A stretch of DNA of 64,000 nt from UMGS1590 sp963558655 (GTDB lineage: Bacteria > Bacillota > Peptococcia > Peptococcales > Peptococcaceae). The translations under genes and the position numbers were made by a program. Of this stretch, positions 24,899 to 33,944 are shown piece by piece. The notes beneath the pieces were generated by a model. That model saw only the letters and a list, made by a program, of their open reading frames with translations, did no database searches and was not told where the DNA came from. The stretch covers positions 1 to 64,000 of the forward strand of contig CAUWHJ010000015.1 in assembly GCA_963558655.1 (NCBI GenBank), read 5' to 3'. How positions within the stretch are numbered: position 1 is the first letter of the stretch; the number at the start of each line of letters is the position of its first letter.

Positions 24899-26914
24899 AT
24901 GGCATTGACCAACAAAGTATTGATGCTTGGTGTAGACGGATTGGACCCAACGTTGACAAGAAAATTTGTTGATGAAGGGAAGCTTCCTAACATCCAGAAA
25001 TTTATTGAAAGTGGCGCACAAAAGCACGATTTGAAATTACTCTGCACACCACCAACTATTACGCCACCACTGTGGACGACGCTGGCTACCGGTGCCCTGC
25101 CTGTGACCCATGGTATCACTTGCTTCTGGCGTCAGGATCCAGAACATTTGGATACTGCCGGCTACAATCTTGACAGCCGTCTCTGCACCGCAGAACCTTT
25201 GTGGAATGTTACTGCCGAAGCAGGTCTTAAGACCCTCGTATGGCATTGGCCTGGCAGCTCCTGGCCTCCAACCTCCGACAGCCCTAACCTCCACGTTGTC
25301 GATGGCACTCAGCCAGCCGCACCAAACAGTGGTGTAGCAAAAATTGAAATGGAAAAGATGACCTATGCAAGCACCCGTTTCAAAGAAGTGCTTTATAAGC
25401 CAGGTGCTACCAACAACACTGGTGCAGGCTGCGTCATCGAAGATATTCCGGAAGATGATTTCAACAACAGTGCTCGTGATGGGATCGTTGGCGGCGCTGG
25501 TATGAGTATGCGTAACATTATTCTCAGCCAGGCTGATGGTGAAGACGGTTTGGAAGATATTCCAATCGACCTTTGCAACTCCCCAATCAAAGAAGCCACT
25601 GGTTGGGCAGATGCTCCGGAAGGCGCTAAAGAATTCTATGTTATTACGTCTAACGGTCTGGTTCGTCGCCCTTGCCTCATTCTTAAAAACGAAGCAGGCG
25701 AGTATGATCGCGTCGCTTATTATCACAGCAAGAAGGATTCCGAACCAATCGCTGTCTTAAAAGTTGGCGAATATGTATCCGATGTTGTGGATGAATTTAT
25801 TCACAACGATAAAAAAGTTCTTGCCAACCGCAATATGCTTTTGACCGAGATGGATAAGAGCGGCGATGAAGTACACATCTGGATGAGCAAGGCGTATGAT
25901 ATCAGCCACGACACCCTCTTCCATCCAACGAGCCTCTACAAACAAGTCGTTGAAAACTGTGGACACATCCCACCAAACCCATCTTTCGGCGGTAAACAAC
26001 TGAAAGTTGTCAATAATATCATTTTGCCAACATGGGATGTACTTTGCCAGTGGCAGGCCGATGCGTTGAACTATCTCATCGACACCAATGGTTATGACGT
26101 TGTCTTCAGTCATATTCATAACGTAGACGGCATGGGTCACATGTTCTGGTACTATGGCAAAAACCGTCCAATCATGGATAAAATGGAAGAAGAAGGCTAC
26201 CAGAAAGCCATCGAAGAAGTTTATCTGCAAACAGACCGCTACCTTGGCCGCTTCCTCCACTATCTGGATGAAGGCTGGACCATCACCATCTTCTCTGACC
26301 ATGGCCTGCTGACCCCAGAAGAAGAAAAACCACTCATCGGCGATGCCTTTGGCTGCAACGTTGGTGTCATGAGCGAGCTTGGTTTCACTGTTTTGAAGAA
26401 AGACGAAAACGGCAACCCAATCAAAGAAATCGATTGGGAAAAGACCCGTGCGGTTGCTACTCGTGGCGGACAGATCTACATCAACCTTAAAGGTAAATAC
26501 CCAACCGGTATTGTAGACCCAGCCGATAAATATGAATTGGAACGTGAAATCATCGATGCATTGTACAGCTATCGTTTGAATGGCAAACGTGTCATCTCCG
26601 TGGCTATGCGTAACAAAGATGCCGTGAACCTCGGCACCGGTGGCCCAGAATGTGGCGACATACTCTATTGGCTCGAAGAAGGCGTTAACCGTCTCCATGG
26701 CGATGCACTGCCAGAAGTTGATGGCTATTTCGACACCTGCGTAACGCCAATCTTCATTGCAGCAGGTAAAGGGTTCAAGAAAGGCTATGATTGCAAGCGT
26801 ATCATTCGCCAGGCTGATATGGCACCAACCATTGCCCATATGCTCGATGTGCGTATGCCAAAACAGTGTGAAGGCGCTGTGATTTACCAGATTCTTGAAG
26901 ATTCCGGTATCTGA
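24899..26914 (+). CDS. alkaline phosphatase superfamily hydrolase, copy 2
   Basis: 671 residues from the ATG at 24899 (AAAGGAGTG 8 bases upstream). Same architecture and catalytic residues as copy 1: Asp13, Thr55 in PTITPPLWTTLATG, NVDGMGH, SDHGLLTPEE. Divergence is concentrated around residues 180-215 (a 2-residue insertion; FNNSARDGIVGG), 295-345, and the last 40 residues. Two tracts are essentially identical in DNA to copy 1: about 25220-25430 and 26066-26718. Cytoplasmic. Substrate unknown; the diverged patches may reflect a different substrate. Confidence 0.85.
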   Translation: MALTNKVLMLGVDGLDPTLTRKFVDEGKLPNIQKFIESGAQKHDLKLLCTPPTITPPLWTTLATGALPVTHGITCFWRQDPEHLDTAGYNLDSRLCTAEPLWNVTAEAGLKTLVWHWPGSSWPPTSDSPNLHVVDGTQPAAPNSGVAKIEMEKMTYASTRFKEVLYKPGATNNTGAGCVIEDIPEDDFNNSARDGIVGGAGMSMRNIILSQADGEDGLEDIPIDLCNSPIKEATGWADAPEGAKEFYVITSNGLVRRPCLILKNEAGEYDRVAYYHSKKDSEPIAVLKVGEYVSDVVDEFIHNDKKVLANRNMLLTEMDKSGDEVHIWMSKAYDISHDTLFHPTSLYKQVVENCGHIPPNPSFGGKQLKVVNNIILPTWDVLCQWQADALNYLIDTNGYDVVFSHIHNVDGMGHMFWYYGKNRPIMDKMEEEGYQKAIEEVYLQTDRYLGRFLHYLDEGWTITIFSDHGLLTPEEEKPLIGDAFGCNVGVMSELGFTVLKKDENGNPIKEIDWEKTRAVATRGGQIYINLKGKYPTGIVDPADKYELEREIIDALYSYRLNGKRVISVAMRNKDAVNLGTGGPECGDILYWLEEGVNRLHGDALPEVDGYFDTCVTPIFIAAGKGFKKGYDCKRIIRQADMAPTIAHMLDVRMPKQCEGAVIYQILEDSGI

Positions 26915-26950
26915 TTCGAATACCTCTAGTATACTTCTACTACTTTATTA

Positions 26951-26987
26951 CGCGGGGACATCTCCTGTGGGTGTCCCCGCCTTTTTT
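26951..26987 (+). terminator. terminator between hydrolase 2 and permease 2
   Basis: GCGGGGACA / TGTCCCCGC stem, then T6; same position as the terminator in unit 1. Confidence 0.88.
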
Positions 26988-27082
26988 GAAACCATGCATA
27001 TAAGAAAAATTGATTGAACGTATTTTAGCAATTGCTTTCATTGATATTTTGATTTGATTGATTCGAAAGGAAGGGTTGTCGT

Positions 27083-28525
27083 ATGTCTGAAGGGAAAAAA
27101 CGAGATCTGCGACTGATGCATTTGGCTGTGATGGCGCTTTTGATCATCCTCTTTCATTATTTGCCGCCGATCGGACAAATTACAGAAGTGGGCATGAATG
27201 TCTTGGGGATTTTTTTAGCAGTGTTGTACGGCTGGACTTTTTGTGATTTGTTATGGGTAAGTCTTTTCGGGATTGTCGCTGTAGGTTTTAGTGGCGCGAT
27301 CACTTTTCCAGAATTTTTAGCTTCGAGCTTTGGGAGCGATACGGTTCTTTATATGCTCTTTTTGTTCTTCTTTACCGGTATGATTTCTGAAGTGGGACTT
27401 ATTGATTATATTGCTAATAAAATTATCAGTTTCAAATTTTTGAATGGACGCCCATGGCTCTTTTCCGCATTTATTCTTATTGGCACTTATATTTCTGCAG
27501 CTTTCATCAATATGTTTGCAGCAGCCATTGTTTTTTGGGAAGTTTTATTTATTGTTTCTAAACGTTTCGGATTTCAGAAGAAAGACAAATACCCTACTTT
27601 GATGATTTTAGGGGTGGCAATGACCTGTGCAATTGCTGGAGCGGTGATGCCATATAAACCGGTACCGCTTGTCATTTTGTCTACTTATAGCGAACTTTCT
27701 GGGGTGCCGATGGACTTCCTTAAGTATATTCTCTTTGCCCTACCAATCACTATCTTGATTACACTGTTGTTTATCGTTATTTTCCGCTTTATATTCCGTC
27801 CCGACCTGAAAAAGCTGGTGGACATTAGCGTAGATTTTGTTGATCAAAGTAAGATGCATTTGGATACAAGACAAAAAGCCGCTGTCGGTTTTCTGGTGGT
27901 ATTTATTCTGATGATGGTTGCACCAAGTTTATTGCCTGAAGGTTCCTTCCTTTCCAATGTACTTTCCAATTTAGGCAATACAGGAATTATCATGCTCTTG
28001 TTGATTGCAATGTTCTTGCTCAAGTTCCACGGAGAACCGATGATAACGATGAAACAGTTGTTGAAACATGTCAATTATGATGTATGGTTGATGATGGCGT
28101 TTGTTGTACCATTCTCCAGTGTTTTCTCTGGAGAAGCAACGGGGATTCGTGAAACGATGGTGGCGGTGATGCAGCCATTGTTGAGTGGAAAAAGCGAGAT
28201 GTTATTTATCACGATTGCTGCTTGTGTTGCGGTGGTTTTGACCAATATCTGCAACAATATGGTCATTGGTGCCATTTTTACAACGCTTATTGTTACCATT
28301 GGCAGCAGCACAGGTATGAATGTGGCTCCTGTTATTGCAATTCTTTCTGTTGCTGTTAACTTATCGTTTGCGACTCCGGCGGCTTGCCCGAATATGGCTA
28401 TGGCGTTTGGGATGAAAGATTGGTGCAGGGCTGGTGATCTTTATAAATATGGTGTTCTTTCGGCTATATTATGCTTGATCTTTACCCTCGTTATTGCGCT
28501 GCCTTGGGCGAATGTGATTTATTAA
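27083..28525 (+). CDS. SLC13/ArsB-like anion permease, copy 2
   Basis: 480 residues; GGAAGGG 7-9 bases before the ATG. Paralogue of the permease at 22288-23733 over its whole length (shared MNVLGIFLAVLYGWTFCDLL, NICNNMVIGAIFTTLIVTIG, FATPAACPNMAM). Polytopic inner-membrane protein; substrate anionic by family, otherwise unknown. Third gene of unit 2, closed by a bidirectional terminator (28531-28566). Confidence 0.8.
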   Translation: MSEGKKRDLRLMHLAVMALLIILFHYLPPIGQITEVGMNVLGIFLAVLYGWTFCDLLWVSLFGIVAVGFSGAITFPEFLASSFGSDTVLYMLFLFFFTGMISEVGLIDYIANKIISFKFLNGRPWLFSAFILIGTYISAAFINMFAAAIVFWEVLFIVSKRFGFQKKDKYPTLMILGVAMTCAIAGAVMPYKPVPLVILSTYSELSGVPMDFLKYILFALPITILITLLFIVIFRFIFRPDLKKLVDISVDFVDQSKMHLDTRQKAAVGFLVVFILMMVAPSLLPEGSFLSNVLSNLGNTGIIMLLLIAMFLLKFHGEPMITMKQLLKHVNYDVWLMMAFVVPFSSVFSGEATGIRETMVAVMQPLLSGKSEMLFITIAACVAVVLTNICNNMVIGAIFTTLIVTIGSSTGMNVAPVIAILSVAVNLSFATPAACPNMAMAFGMKDWCRAGDLYKYGVLSAILCLIFTLVIALPWANVIY

Positions 28526-28530
28526 ACAAA

Positions 28531-28566
28531 AAACTCCGCAACCGGTGATTGGTTGCGGAGTTTTTT
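28531..28566. terminator. bidirectional terminator between permease 2 and the dehydratase operon
   Basis: AAACTCCGCAACC / GGTTGCGGAGTTT stem with T6 on the + exit and a T-run on the minus exit. Confidence 0.85.
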
Positions 28567-28575
28567 GATGTGCTG

Positions 28576-30234
28576 TTATTCCAGTTCCAGAGCGAAGAGA
28601 GCAGCGCCTAGGGCGCCGTTGAGTTGGGCTTTGTCGGAAATATGGAGTTTGACGCCGAGGATTTTTTCGATTTCGGCGACGACGCCACGGTTTTTGGAGA
28701 CACCGCCGGTCATCATGTAGTTTTCTTCTCCGCCGACGCGTCGGCAAAGGGAACAGGTTTTGGTGGCGACGGAGCGATTGAGGCCGTGGATGATGTCGGC
28801 TGGGGTGCGGTTGTCGGCGATGAGGCTGACAACTTCCGATTCGGCGAAGACGGTGCACATGCTGGAGATGGTGATGTCTTCGTTCCAGTCGAGTCCGAGC
28901 TGGCTCATTTCATCGAGGGAGAGTTCCAGGGTGCGTGCCATGAGTTCGAGGAAGCGGCCGGTGCCGGCAGCGCATTTGTCGTTCATAACGAAGTTGGTGA
29001 CGTTGCCCTGGTCGTCCAGGCGAATGACTTTGCTGTCCTGGCCGCCGATGTCGATGATGGTGCGTACGCTTGGGTCGAGGTGGTAGGCACCTTTTGCGTG
29101 GCAGGTGATTTCGGTGATGGATTGGTCGCCGAGTTTGATGGCGGTGCGGCCATAGCCGGTGGTGACGGTGGCGTTGATGTCGTCACGTGTGAGGCCGGCC
29201 TGAGAGAGTGCATCATCGAGGGCACGGTCTGCGCCCTGGGCAGCACCGGCGCCGGTTGGCAAGATGGATTGGGCGATGATGTTTTTATTGCGGTCGATGA
29301 TGACGACGTCGGTGGAGGTGGAGCCGCTGTCGATACCGGCGTAAAGTCCTTTTCCGTTCATGTTTTTGTGGTTCTCCTTTCGCAGGGTTTTTTCCGGCGC
29401 GATGCTTTCCGCAAAGGCTTCAAGGCGGGTCAAGAGCTGGCCGGAGGATTGAATGGTATAGTCGCTTTCGAGTTTTAGAAGAGGGACGTCCAGGCGTTTA
29501 CGCAGTTCGGAGTATTCAAAACCGTAGTAGTCGCAGAATTTGACGGTGTGGTAGATGACGCCTTTGAGGTGTGGGTCGTTGTAGAGTATTTTGCGACCGG
29601 TGGTGTCGATCATGCGCATGCAAGGAATTTGCCCCAGGAGCACACGGGCGTAGTCGGCCAGGAGGGTATCCATGTCAGAGCCGAGATCTTCCGGCAGAGC
29701 AACGGCGCGGTTTTTGACGCAGGTGTCGTTGCGAACAGGCAGGGGCATGGTTTTTTTCATCATGTCAAAAAGTTCGTCGCCAACGCGCGCACCAAGCACG
29801 CTGACATAAGGGACGGTTGGGCGTTTGCGGGTTTTGAAGGCTTCGCGGAAACGCGCTTTGTCAAAGTTGGTGCCTTTATAGGCGCCATAGGCGTCGGCCA
29901 GGCGGCGCAGCTCGGCAGCAGCGTGTTCGCGGCTGCATGTGCCGCCGGAGTGCATGATGTCGAGCATGAAGAGAAAGTCGAGGTTGCCTTCTTCAAGAAG
30001 CACGTCGTAAGCGCTGCGAATGGTGTCGCAGCAGTTGACAAGGACGAGTTCTTTCACCTGACCAGCCATGCAGGCTTCCAGAAGCGATTTGCCAAAGCCG
30101 CAGATGTTTGGGTGCGCTACTTGGTCGGCAAGGTCGAAGTTGTCGGGCATATGGTTTAAGATGGCACATTCGCCGCCGAAGGCTTCGAGCAGTTCAACGG
30201 GGGTATATTTACAAATGTAGTAGGTGGTGCTCAT
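28576..30234 (-). CDS. 2-hydroxyacyl-CoA dehydratase subunit fused to its activator ATPase
   Basis: 552 residues. Residues about 1-275 match the HgdB/FldC-type dehydratase subunit (CGFGKSLLEACMAG, VNCCDTIRSAYDV, HSGGTCSREHA), with Cys residues able to hold the [4Fe-4S] cluster. Residues about 295-552 are a complete BcrA/BadF/HgdC-type activator: GIDSGSTSTDVVIID (ATP binding), DIGGQDSKVI, the cluster ligand in NDKCAAGTGRFLE and a second Cys in SSMCTVFAESE, ending in TGGVSKNRGVV. In characterised systems the activator is a separate homodimer that donates one electron per ATP; here it is joined covalently to one subunit. The start overlaps the upstream dehydratase gene by ATGA. Both clusters are oxygen-sensitive. 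Substrate not determinable. Confidence 0.85.
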   Translation of the reverse strand: MSTTYYICKYTPVELLEAFGGECAILNHMPDNFDLADQVAHPNICGFGKSLLEACMAGQVKELVLVNCCDTIRSAYDVLLEEGNLDFLFMLDIMHSGGTCSREHAAAELRRLADAYGAYKGTNFDKARFREAFKTRKRPTVPYVSVLGARVGDELFDMMKKTMPLPVRNDTCVKNRAVALPEDLGSDMDTLLADYARVLLGQIPCMRMIDTTGRKILYNDPHLKGVIYHTVKFCDYYGFEYSELRKRLDVPLLKLESDYTIQSSGQLLTRLEAFAESIAPEKTLRKENHKNMNGKGLYAGIDSGSTSTDVVIIDRNKNIIAQSILPTGAGAAQGADRALDDALSQAGLTRDDINATVTTGYGRTAIKLGDQSITEITCHAKGAYHLDPSVRTIIDIGGQDSKVIRLDDQGNVTNFVMNDKCAAGTGRFLELMARTLELSLDEMSQLGLDWNEDITISSMCTVFAESEVVSLIADNRTPADIIHGLNRSVATKTCSLCRRVGGEENYMMTGGVSKNRGVVAEIEKILGVKLHISDKAQLNGALGAALFALELE

Positions 30235-31508
30235 GCGTTGGCCTCCTTTTCTGCTTCGAGCATTTCGACGAAGGCTTCGATGCGTGTGGCAATTTGACCT
30301 TCGCCGCCGTGGCTATGGTCACAGCCATCGCCGTCGAGAATGAGGCAAGGGAACCCAGCTTCTTCAAAATGTTTTTTCGCCAGTTGGGCACCGCCTAGGG
30401 TGTGTTTACAGCCCCAGTGGCAAAACCAGACGATGCCGTCAGCGTTCAGGCGACGTGCTTCTTCAATGCCGCGGTTGATGCGATGGCTGACAGGGCCGTT
30501 GAAAGCGCTAAAGACAAGGCGACGTGCCATGGCGTCGTAAGGGTCTTGAGGATCGGCATCGACAAACCCTTCAAAGCTCATGTCGCAGCCCACCACCTGC
30601 ACTTTTGGGTTAAAATCGGTGAGTTTGCGTAATGGCTCCACCCAAAATGGGTTGGTATGCATCCAGAGCAGGCGAATACCCTGAGCGGCGGGTGCTTCTT
30701 TGGCAACACGCAGGCAGGCTTCGCTGTAACGTTCTGTTTCTTCGCTGCCAAGAAGGTTGTGGAACATGAAGCCGGTGAACATTTCTCCGGTGAGGGTATC
30801 CAAAATTTGTTTGTCGGCACGCAGACGCATATATTCGTGGAAATTGGTCATGCTGCGCTGGCTGCGGGCAACGGCTTGGCGCAGCGCTTCTTCGTCAATG
30901 GTTTTGCCGGTGTGCTTTTCAATGAAGTGTTTCATATCGCGAAGCTGTCTGGCGACATCGCGCACGCTTTCTTCTGTCATGGCATAGGGAATGTCCAAGA
31001 CTAGATGCGGCACCTTGAAATGGTCTGCCAAACGGCGGAAGGTGAGTGTATTGGCATCACAAGCCAGTGTGGTGGAGATGATAAAGCGTGGTTTTGGCAT
31101 CAGCCCGCGCTCTGCCGCACCGATGAAGGCTTTGTGATAGCTGCAAAATGTTTCCGGCAGGCCTTCGCTTTCGGCGTAGTCGATGAAGGATTTTTCTGCC
31201 ATGGCGCCAGACAAAAAGCAGCCAAGCCCTTCGCAGCTGTATGGTTTGAGATTTAGTATATGCAGCATTTCGCAAGGCGTGAACAGCGTTACCATGACAG
31301 CGTCCTCTGGATGATCCAAAGGTGCCACCATTGCCTGAGTGGTACTTCGTGCAGCCAGACGTGCCGCCTTATTGAGCGGTCCCGGCGCAAATTTGAATTG
31401 CAGATTTTTTGCGTGATAGCCCAAACGCAACAGCCGGCGTGCCTTTAGTGGATTTTTGTCACAAGTGTTTTGCACGGCCTGACCGAATGAGCGAACAATA
31501 TTTGCCAT
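30231..31508 (-). CDS. 2-hydroxyacyl-CoA dehydratase-family subunit
   Basis: 425 residues, first gene of the operon; AAAGGAGT lies upstream of the ATG. HgdA/HgdB-like protein with CEGLGCFLSGAMAEKSF, STTLACDANTLTFRRLA and VWFCHWGCKHTLGGAQLAKKHF, the last carrying the Cys-x3-Cys region near the cluster or substrate site, and ILDGDGCDHSHGGEGQ near the end. Together with the fused downstream protein it supplies both dehydratase halves plus the activator. CoA-transferase and electron-donor genes are not adjacent, so the pathway (glutamate, phenyllactate, lactate or benzoyl-CoA-like) stays open. Confidence 0.82.
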   Translation of the reverse strand: MANIVRSFGQAVQNTCDKNPLKARRLLRLGYHAKNLQFKFAPGPLNKAARLAARSTTQAMVAPLDHPEDAVMVTLFTPCEMLHILNLKPYSCEGLGCFLSGAMAEKSFIDYAESEGLPETFCSYHKAFIGAAERGLMPKPRFIISTTLACDANTLTFRRLADHFKVPHLVLDIPYAMTEESVRDVARQLRDMKHFIEKHTGKTIDEEALRQAVARSQRSMTNFHEYMRLRADKQILDTLTGEMFTGFMFHNLLGSEETERYSEACLRVAKEAPAAQGIRLLWMHTNPFWVEPLRKLTDFNPKVQVVGCDMSFEGFVDADPQDPYDAMARRLVFSAFNGPVSHRINRGIEEARRLNADGIVWFCHWGCKHTLGGAQLAKKHFEEAGFPCLILDGDGCDHSHGGEGQIATRIEAFVEMLEAEKEANA

Positions 31509-31654
31509 AGAGGACTCCTTTCTTTTTCATAAAAATAGGGAGGCGGTGCCTCCAATGAATACTTACTTGGTCAAGAATACATTGTACAACTGAAAGATGG
31601 CTCAGCGCAAGCCTAAAATGACGTCAAGCGCTGGTGTAATGCCGTCGCAGCGCG

Positions 31655-31660
31655 TATAAT
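31655..31660 (+). promoter_or_regulatory. -10 element before the macro-domain gene
   Basis: TATAAT at 31655-31660, 32 bases before the start codon; no clear -35 hexamer at 17 bp. Confidence 0.5.
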
Positions 31661-31691
31661 AGAAGAAAATCCTTTGAAAGGAGTGTGTCTT

Positions 31692-32468
31692 ATGACTCAA
31701 ACCGAACGCCGCCACTTTCTCATCGAAGCGTTACTCGCTGAAGATGCGGACGATCGTCGCCTCACGGTGCCGGCTGATGCCGACGACCAGCGCCGCTTGC
31801 TGCGTGCGCTTATGAATGTGCGTCAGCCGGCGCCCGTTGCAGATGATGTGCTGCAAGTGCAGGACGAATACCTGCGCCGTGAGCTGGCAGCCAAGGGCAT
31901 CACCGATATAGACGACCTGCAACCTTGCGCCGAGGACCTTTATCTTTGGCAGGGCGACATCACCACCTTGCGCGTGGACGCCATTGTCAATGCTGCCAAC
32001 AGCGGCATGACCGGCTGCTACCAACCCAACCACGGCTGTATCGACAACGCCATTCACACCTTTGCCGGTATGCAGCTGCGCTTTGCGTGCGACCGCATCA
32101 TGAAAGAACAAGGTCATCTCGAACCGACCGGCAGTGCAAAAATTACTTCCGGCTACAACCTTCCTGCCCGCTTTATTCTTCACACCGTTGGCCCTATTGT
32201 TGATGGCGCACTCACCGTTCAGCACGAAACTGAACTTGCAAGCTGTTACAAAAGCTGTCTGGCGTTGGCAGCCGAACATCACCTCGAAAGTGTTGCATTC
32301 TGCTGCATCTCCACAGGCGTTTTTGGCTTTCCAAATCAGCGTGCCGCTGAGATTGCTGTGGCTACGGTACGCGATTTCCTTGCGCAAGAAACATGCGTGA
32401 AACGTGTTGTTTTTAATGTTTTCAAAGATCTCGATTTGGCGATCTATGAAGCCTTGCTTGCAGAATAA
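31692..32468 (+). CDS. zinc-dependent macro-domain ADP-ribosyl hydrolase
   Basis: 258 residues from the ATG at 31692 (AAAGGAGTG upstream). An N-terminal helical extension (1-80) precedes a macro domain (about 80-258) with GDITTLRVDAIVNAANSGM, the GCYQPNHGCIDNAIH insert whose Cys and His bind zinc in this subclass, and CISTGVFGFPNQRAAEIA. This is the layout of the bacterial zinc macrodomain proteins that reverse ADP-ribosylation. In several Gram-positives the partner is an operon-encoded sirtuin (SirTM) and a lipoyl carrier; none is seen here, so it acts alone or with partners elsewhere. Confidence 0.88.
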   Translation: MTQTERRHFLIEALLAEDADDRRLTVPADADDQRRLLRALMNVRQPAPVADDVLQVQDEYLRRELAAKGITDIDDLQPCAEDLYLWQGDITTLRVDAIVNAANSGMTGCYQPNHGCIDNAIHTFAGMQLRFACDRIMKEQGHLEPTGSAKITSGYNLPARFILHTVGPIVDGALTVQHETELASCYKSCLALAAEHHLESVAFCCISTGVFGFPNQRAAEIAVATVRDFLAQETCVKRVVFNVFKDLDLAIYEALLAE

Positions 32469-32469
32469 A

Positions 32470-32520
32470 AAACTGGCATTCGTTGCATGATGGTGCAGCG
32501 AATGCCAGTTTTTATTTTTT
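32470..32520. terminator. bidirectional terminator after macro-domain and MATE genes
   Basis: AAACTGGCATTCGTTGCA / TGCAGCGAATGCCAGTTT stem with T-runs on both sides. Confidence 0.85.
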
Positions 32521-33853
32521 ATGCGTGTGTGCGCTCCAGACGCAGAAAAGTGCGATTGAATGTGATGAGTGCCGCGGCGGCAGCGGCAATATGGCTGATG
32601 AGCACGGCGCTCCAGATGCCGTTTAGGCCGAATCCCCATGTGGCCAGAAGCCAGGCCAGTGGCATACGCACGATAAGGTAATAGAAAATCATACAGATAA
32701 AGCTTTTTCCAGGCTGCCCAAGGCCGTTTAAGCTACCCAGGTAACAGTTGGTAAGGGTATTGAGGACATAGCCAATGCCAACAATGCGGAAGTAGACAGT
32801 GACAATGGCGGCGGCTTGGTCGCTGTCGACAAAGAGATGAGACAGCGGGTCAGCGAAAAAGACAACCAGCGCAGAAAGCAGAACCAAGGCAAGAGTGCCA
32901 TAGCAAAGTGCAACTTTGATATAAGCGGCGGCACGGTCATAGCGACGACCACCGGCACATTGGCCAACGATGCTGGTGAGGGCCATGTTCAATGCCATCG
33001 CTGGATAAAAGAGAATGGTTTCAAGTTTACCAGTAATACCATAGGCTGCCAAGGCTGAAATGCCATAGCTGCTGACGAGCGCGGTGAGAACGCTTGTGCT
33101 GAGGGCGGGAATACTTTGCTGAAAAGCAGCAGGTACGCCTTTGGCAATAAAACTTTTGATAAGGGTAGCATCAAACTGTGAGAGATGAAGTGTGAATAAT
33201 GGTTTGCGGCGCAAATAAATCAGCATGAAGCAGAGACAGAGCGTTTGTGAAAGCACAGTGGCAACAGCGGCGCCGCTGAATCCCATGAGGTGAATAAAGA
33301 GAGGGTCAAGAGCAGCGTTCAAAATTGTGCAGATGAGCATAGCGACCACTTGGAACAGGCTATTGCCGTAGCTACGCATGACCGCGGCAAAATAGCAGTA
33401 GAGAAAAACCATTAGATAACCGAACAAGTAGATCACTAAATATTGGTGCGTCAGCGCAAATACTTCTTGCCGCGTCTGTAAGAGCGCCAACAGTGGATTG
33501 AGACACAGTTCTGTTATGAGCGTTAGAATGAGCGGAAAAACCACCGCCAGCACCAGTGACGTTGCGATTAAACGTTCGCTATGCGTGCGATCGCCAGCAC
33601 CGACAGCTTGTGAGAGCAGAATGGCGACGCCGTTTGTGGCACCCATAGCAATAGCGTTCAGGATGAGAATGAGCGGTGTGGCGTTGGTCAATGCGGCGTA
33701 AGCGGTTTCGCCCAATAAGTTGCCAATCCAGAGACTGTCAACAAGGTTGTAGGCCATATTTAATAACATGGCTAAGAGCAGCGGCAGTACCATGGCTGCC
33801 AGACTCTTTTTAGTGGCGCCGTGAATAAAATCTTGTGTCATATTCATTTTCAT
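32519..33853 (-). CDS. MATE-family multidrug efflux protein, first copy
   Basis: 444 residues from the ATG at 33853 (AGGAGG 8 bases upstream). Twelve hydrophobic helices in two repeats; MATE features include LLAMLLNMAYNLVDSLWIG in the first half and the matching NLLG...AYAAL region, with MALNMALTSIVGQCAGGRRYD in the second. Exports drugs or metabolites with Na+ or H+. A TetR gene lies directly upstream on the same strand, and both promoter regions carry the same 17-bp palindrome (33880-33896 and 34571-34587), so TetR control is likely. Confidence 0.87.
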   Translation of the reverse strand: MKMNMTQDFIHGATKKSLAAMVLPLLLAMLLNMAYNLVDSLWIGNLLGETAYAALTNATPLILILNAIAMGATNGVAILLSQAVGAGDRTHSERLIATSLVLAVVFPLILTLITELCLNPLLALLQTRQEVFALTHQYLVIYLFGYLMVFLYCYFAAVMRSYGNSLFQVVAMLICTILNAALDPLFIHLMGFSGAAVATVLSQTLCLCFMLIYLRRKPLFTLHLSQFDATLIKSFIAKGVPAAFQQSIPALSTSVLTALVSSYGISALAAYGITGKLETILFYPAMALNMALTSIVGQCAGGRRYDRAAAYIKVALCYGTLALVLLSALVVFFADPLSHLFVDSDQAAAIVTVYFRIVGIGYVLNTLTNCYLGSLNGLGQPGKSFICMIFYYLIVRMPLAWLLATWGFGLNGIWSAVLISHIAAAAAALITFNRTFLRLERTHA

Positions 33854-33879
33854 TGTCAAAACCTCCTAATTGAGAAGTG

Positions 33880-33896
33880 AATGAATAACATTCATT
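33880..33896. promoter_or_regulatory. TetR operator before the MATE gene
   Basis: AATGAATAACATTCATT, a palindrome around one central base (one mismatch), 27 bases upstream of the MATE start. Same half-sites as 34571-34587. Confidence 0.65.
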
Positions 33897-33912
33897 TAAT
33901 GAGCCAAAGGAA

Positions 33913-33934
33913 CCCCTGCTCGTAAGAGCAGGGT
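33913..33934 (-). terminator. hairpin after the TetR gene
   Basis: CCCTGCTC / GAGCAGGG stem with a 4-base loop; on the minus strand it is followed by GTTCCTTT only, so termination may be partial. Confidence 0.45.
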
Positions 33935-33944
33935 GGAACAGATG

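Noticed and set aside
25757..26839. 360-residue minus-strand ORF and its twin at 20979-22130
   Set aside because: Antisense shadows of the two hydrolase genes. Their mutual similarity only mirrors the identity of the sense genes.
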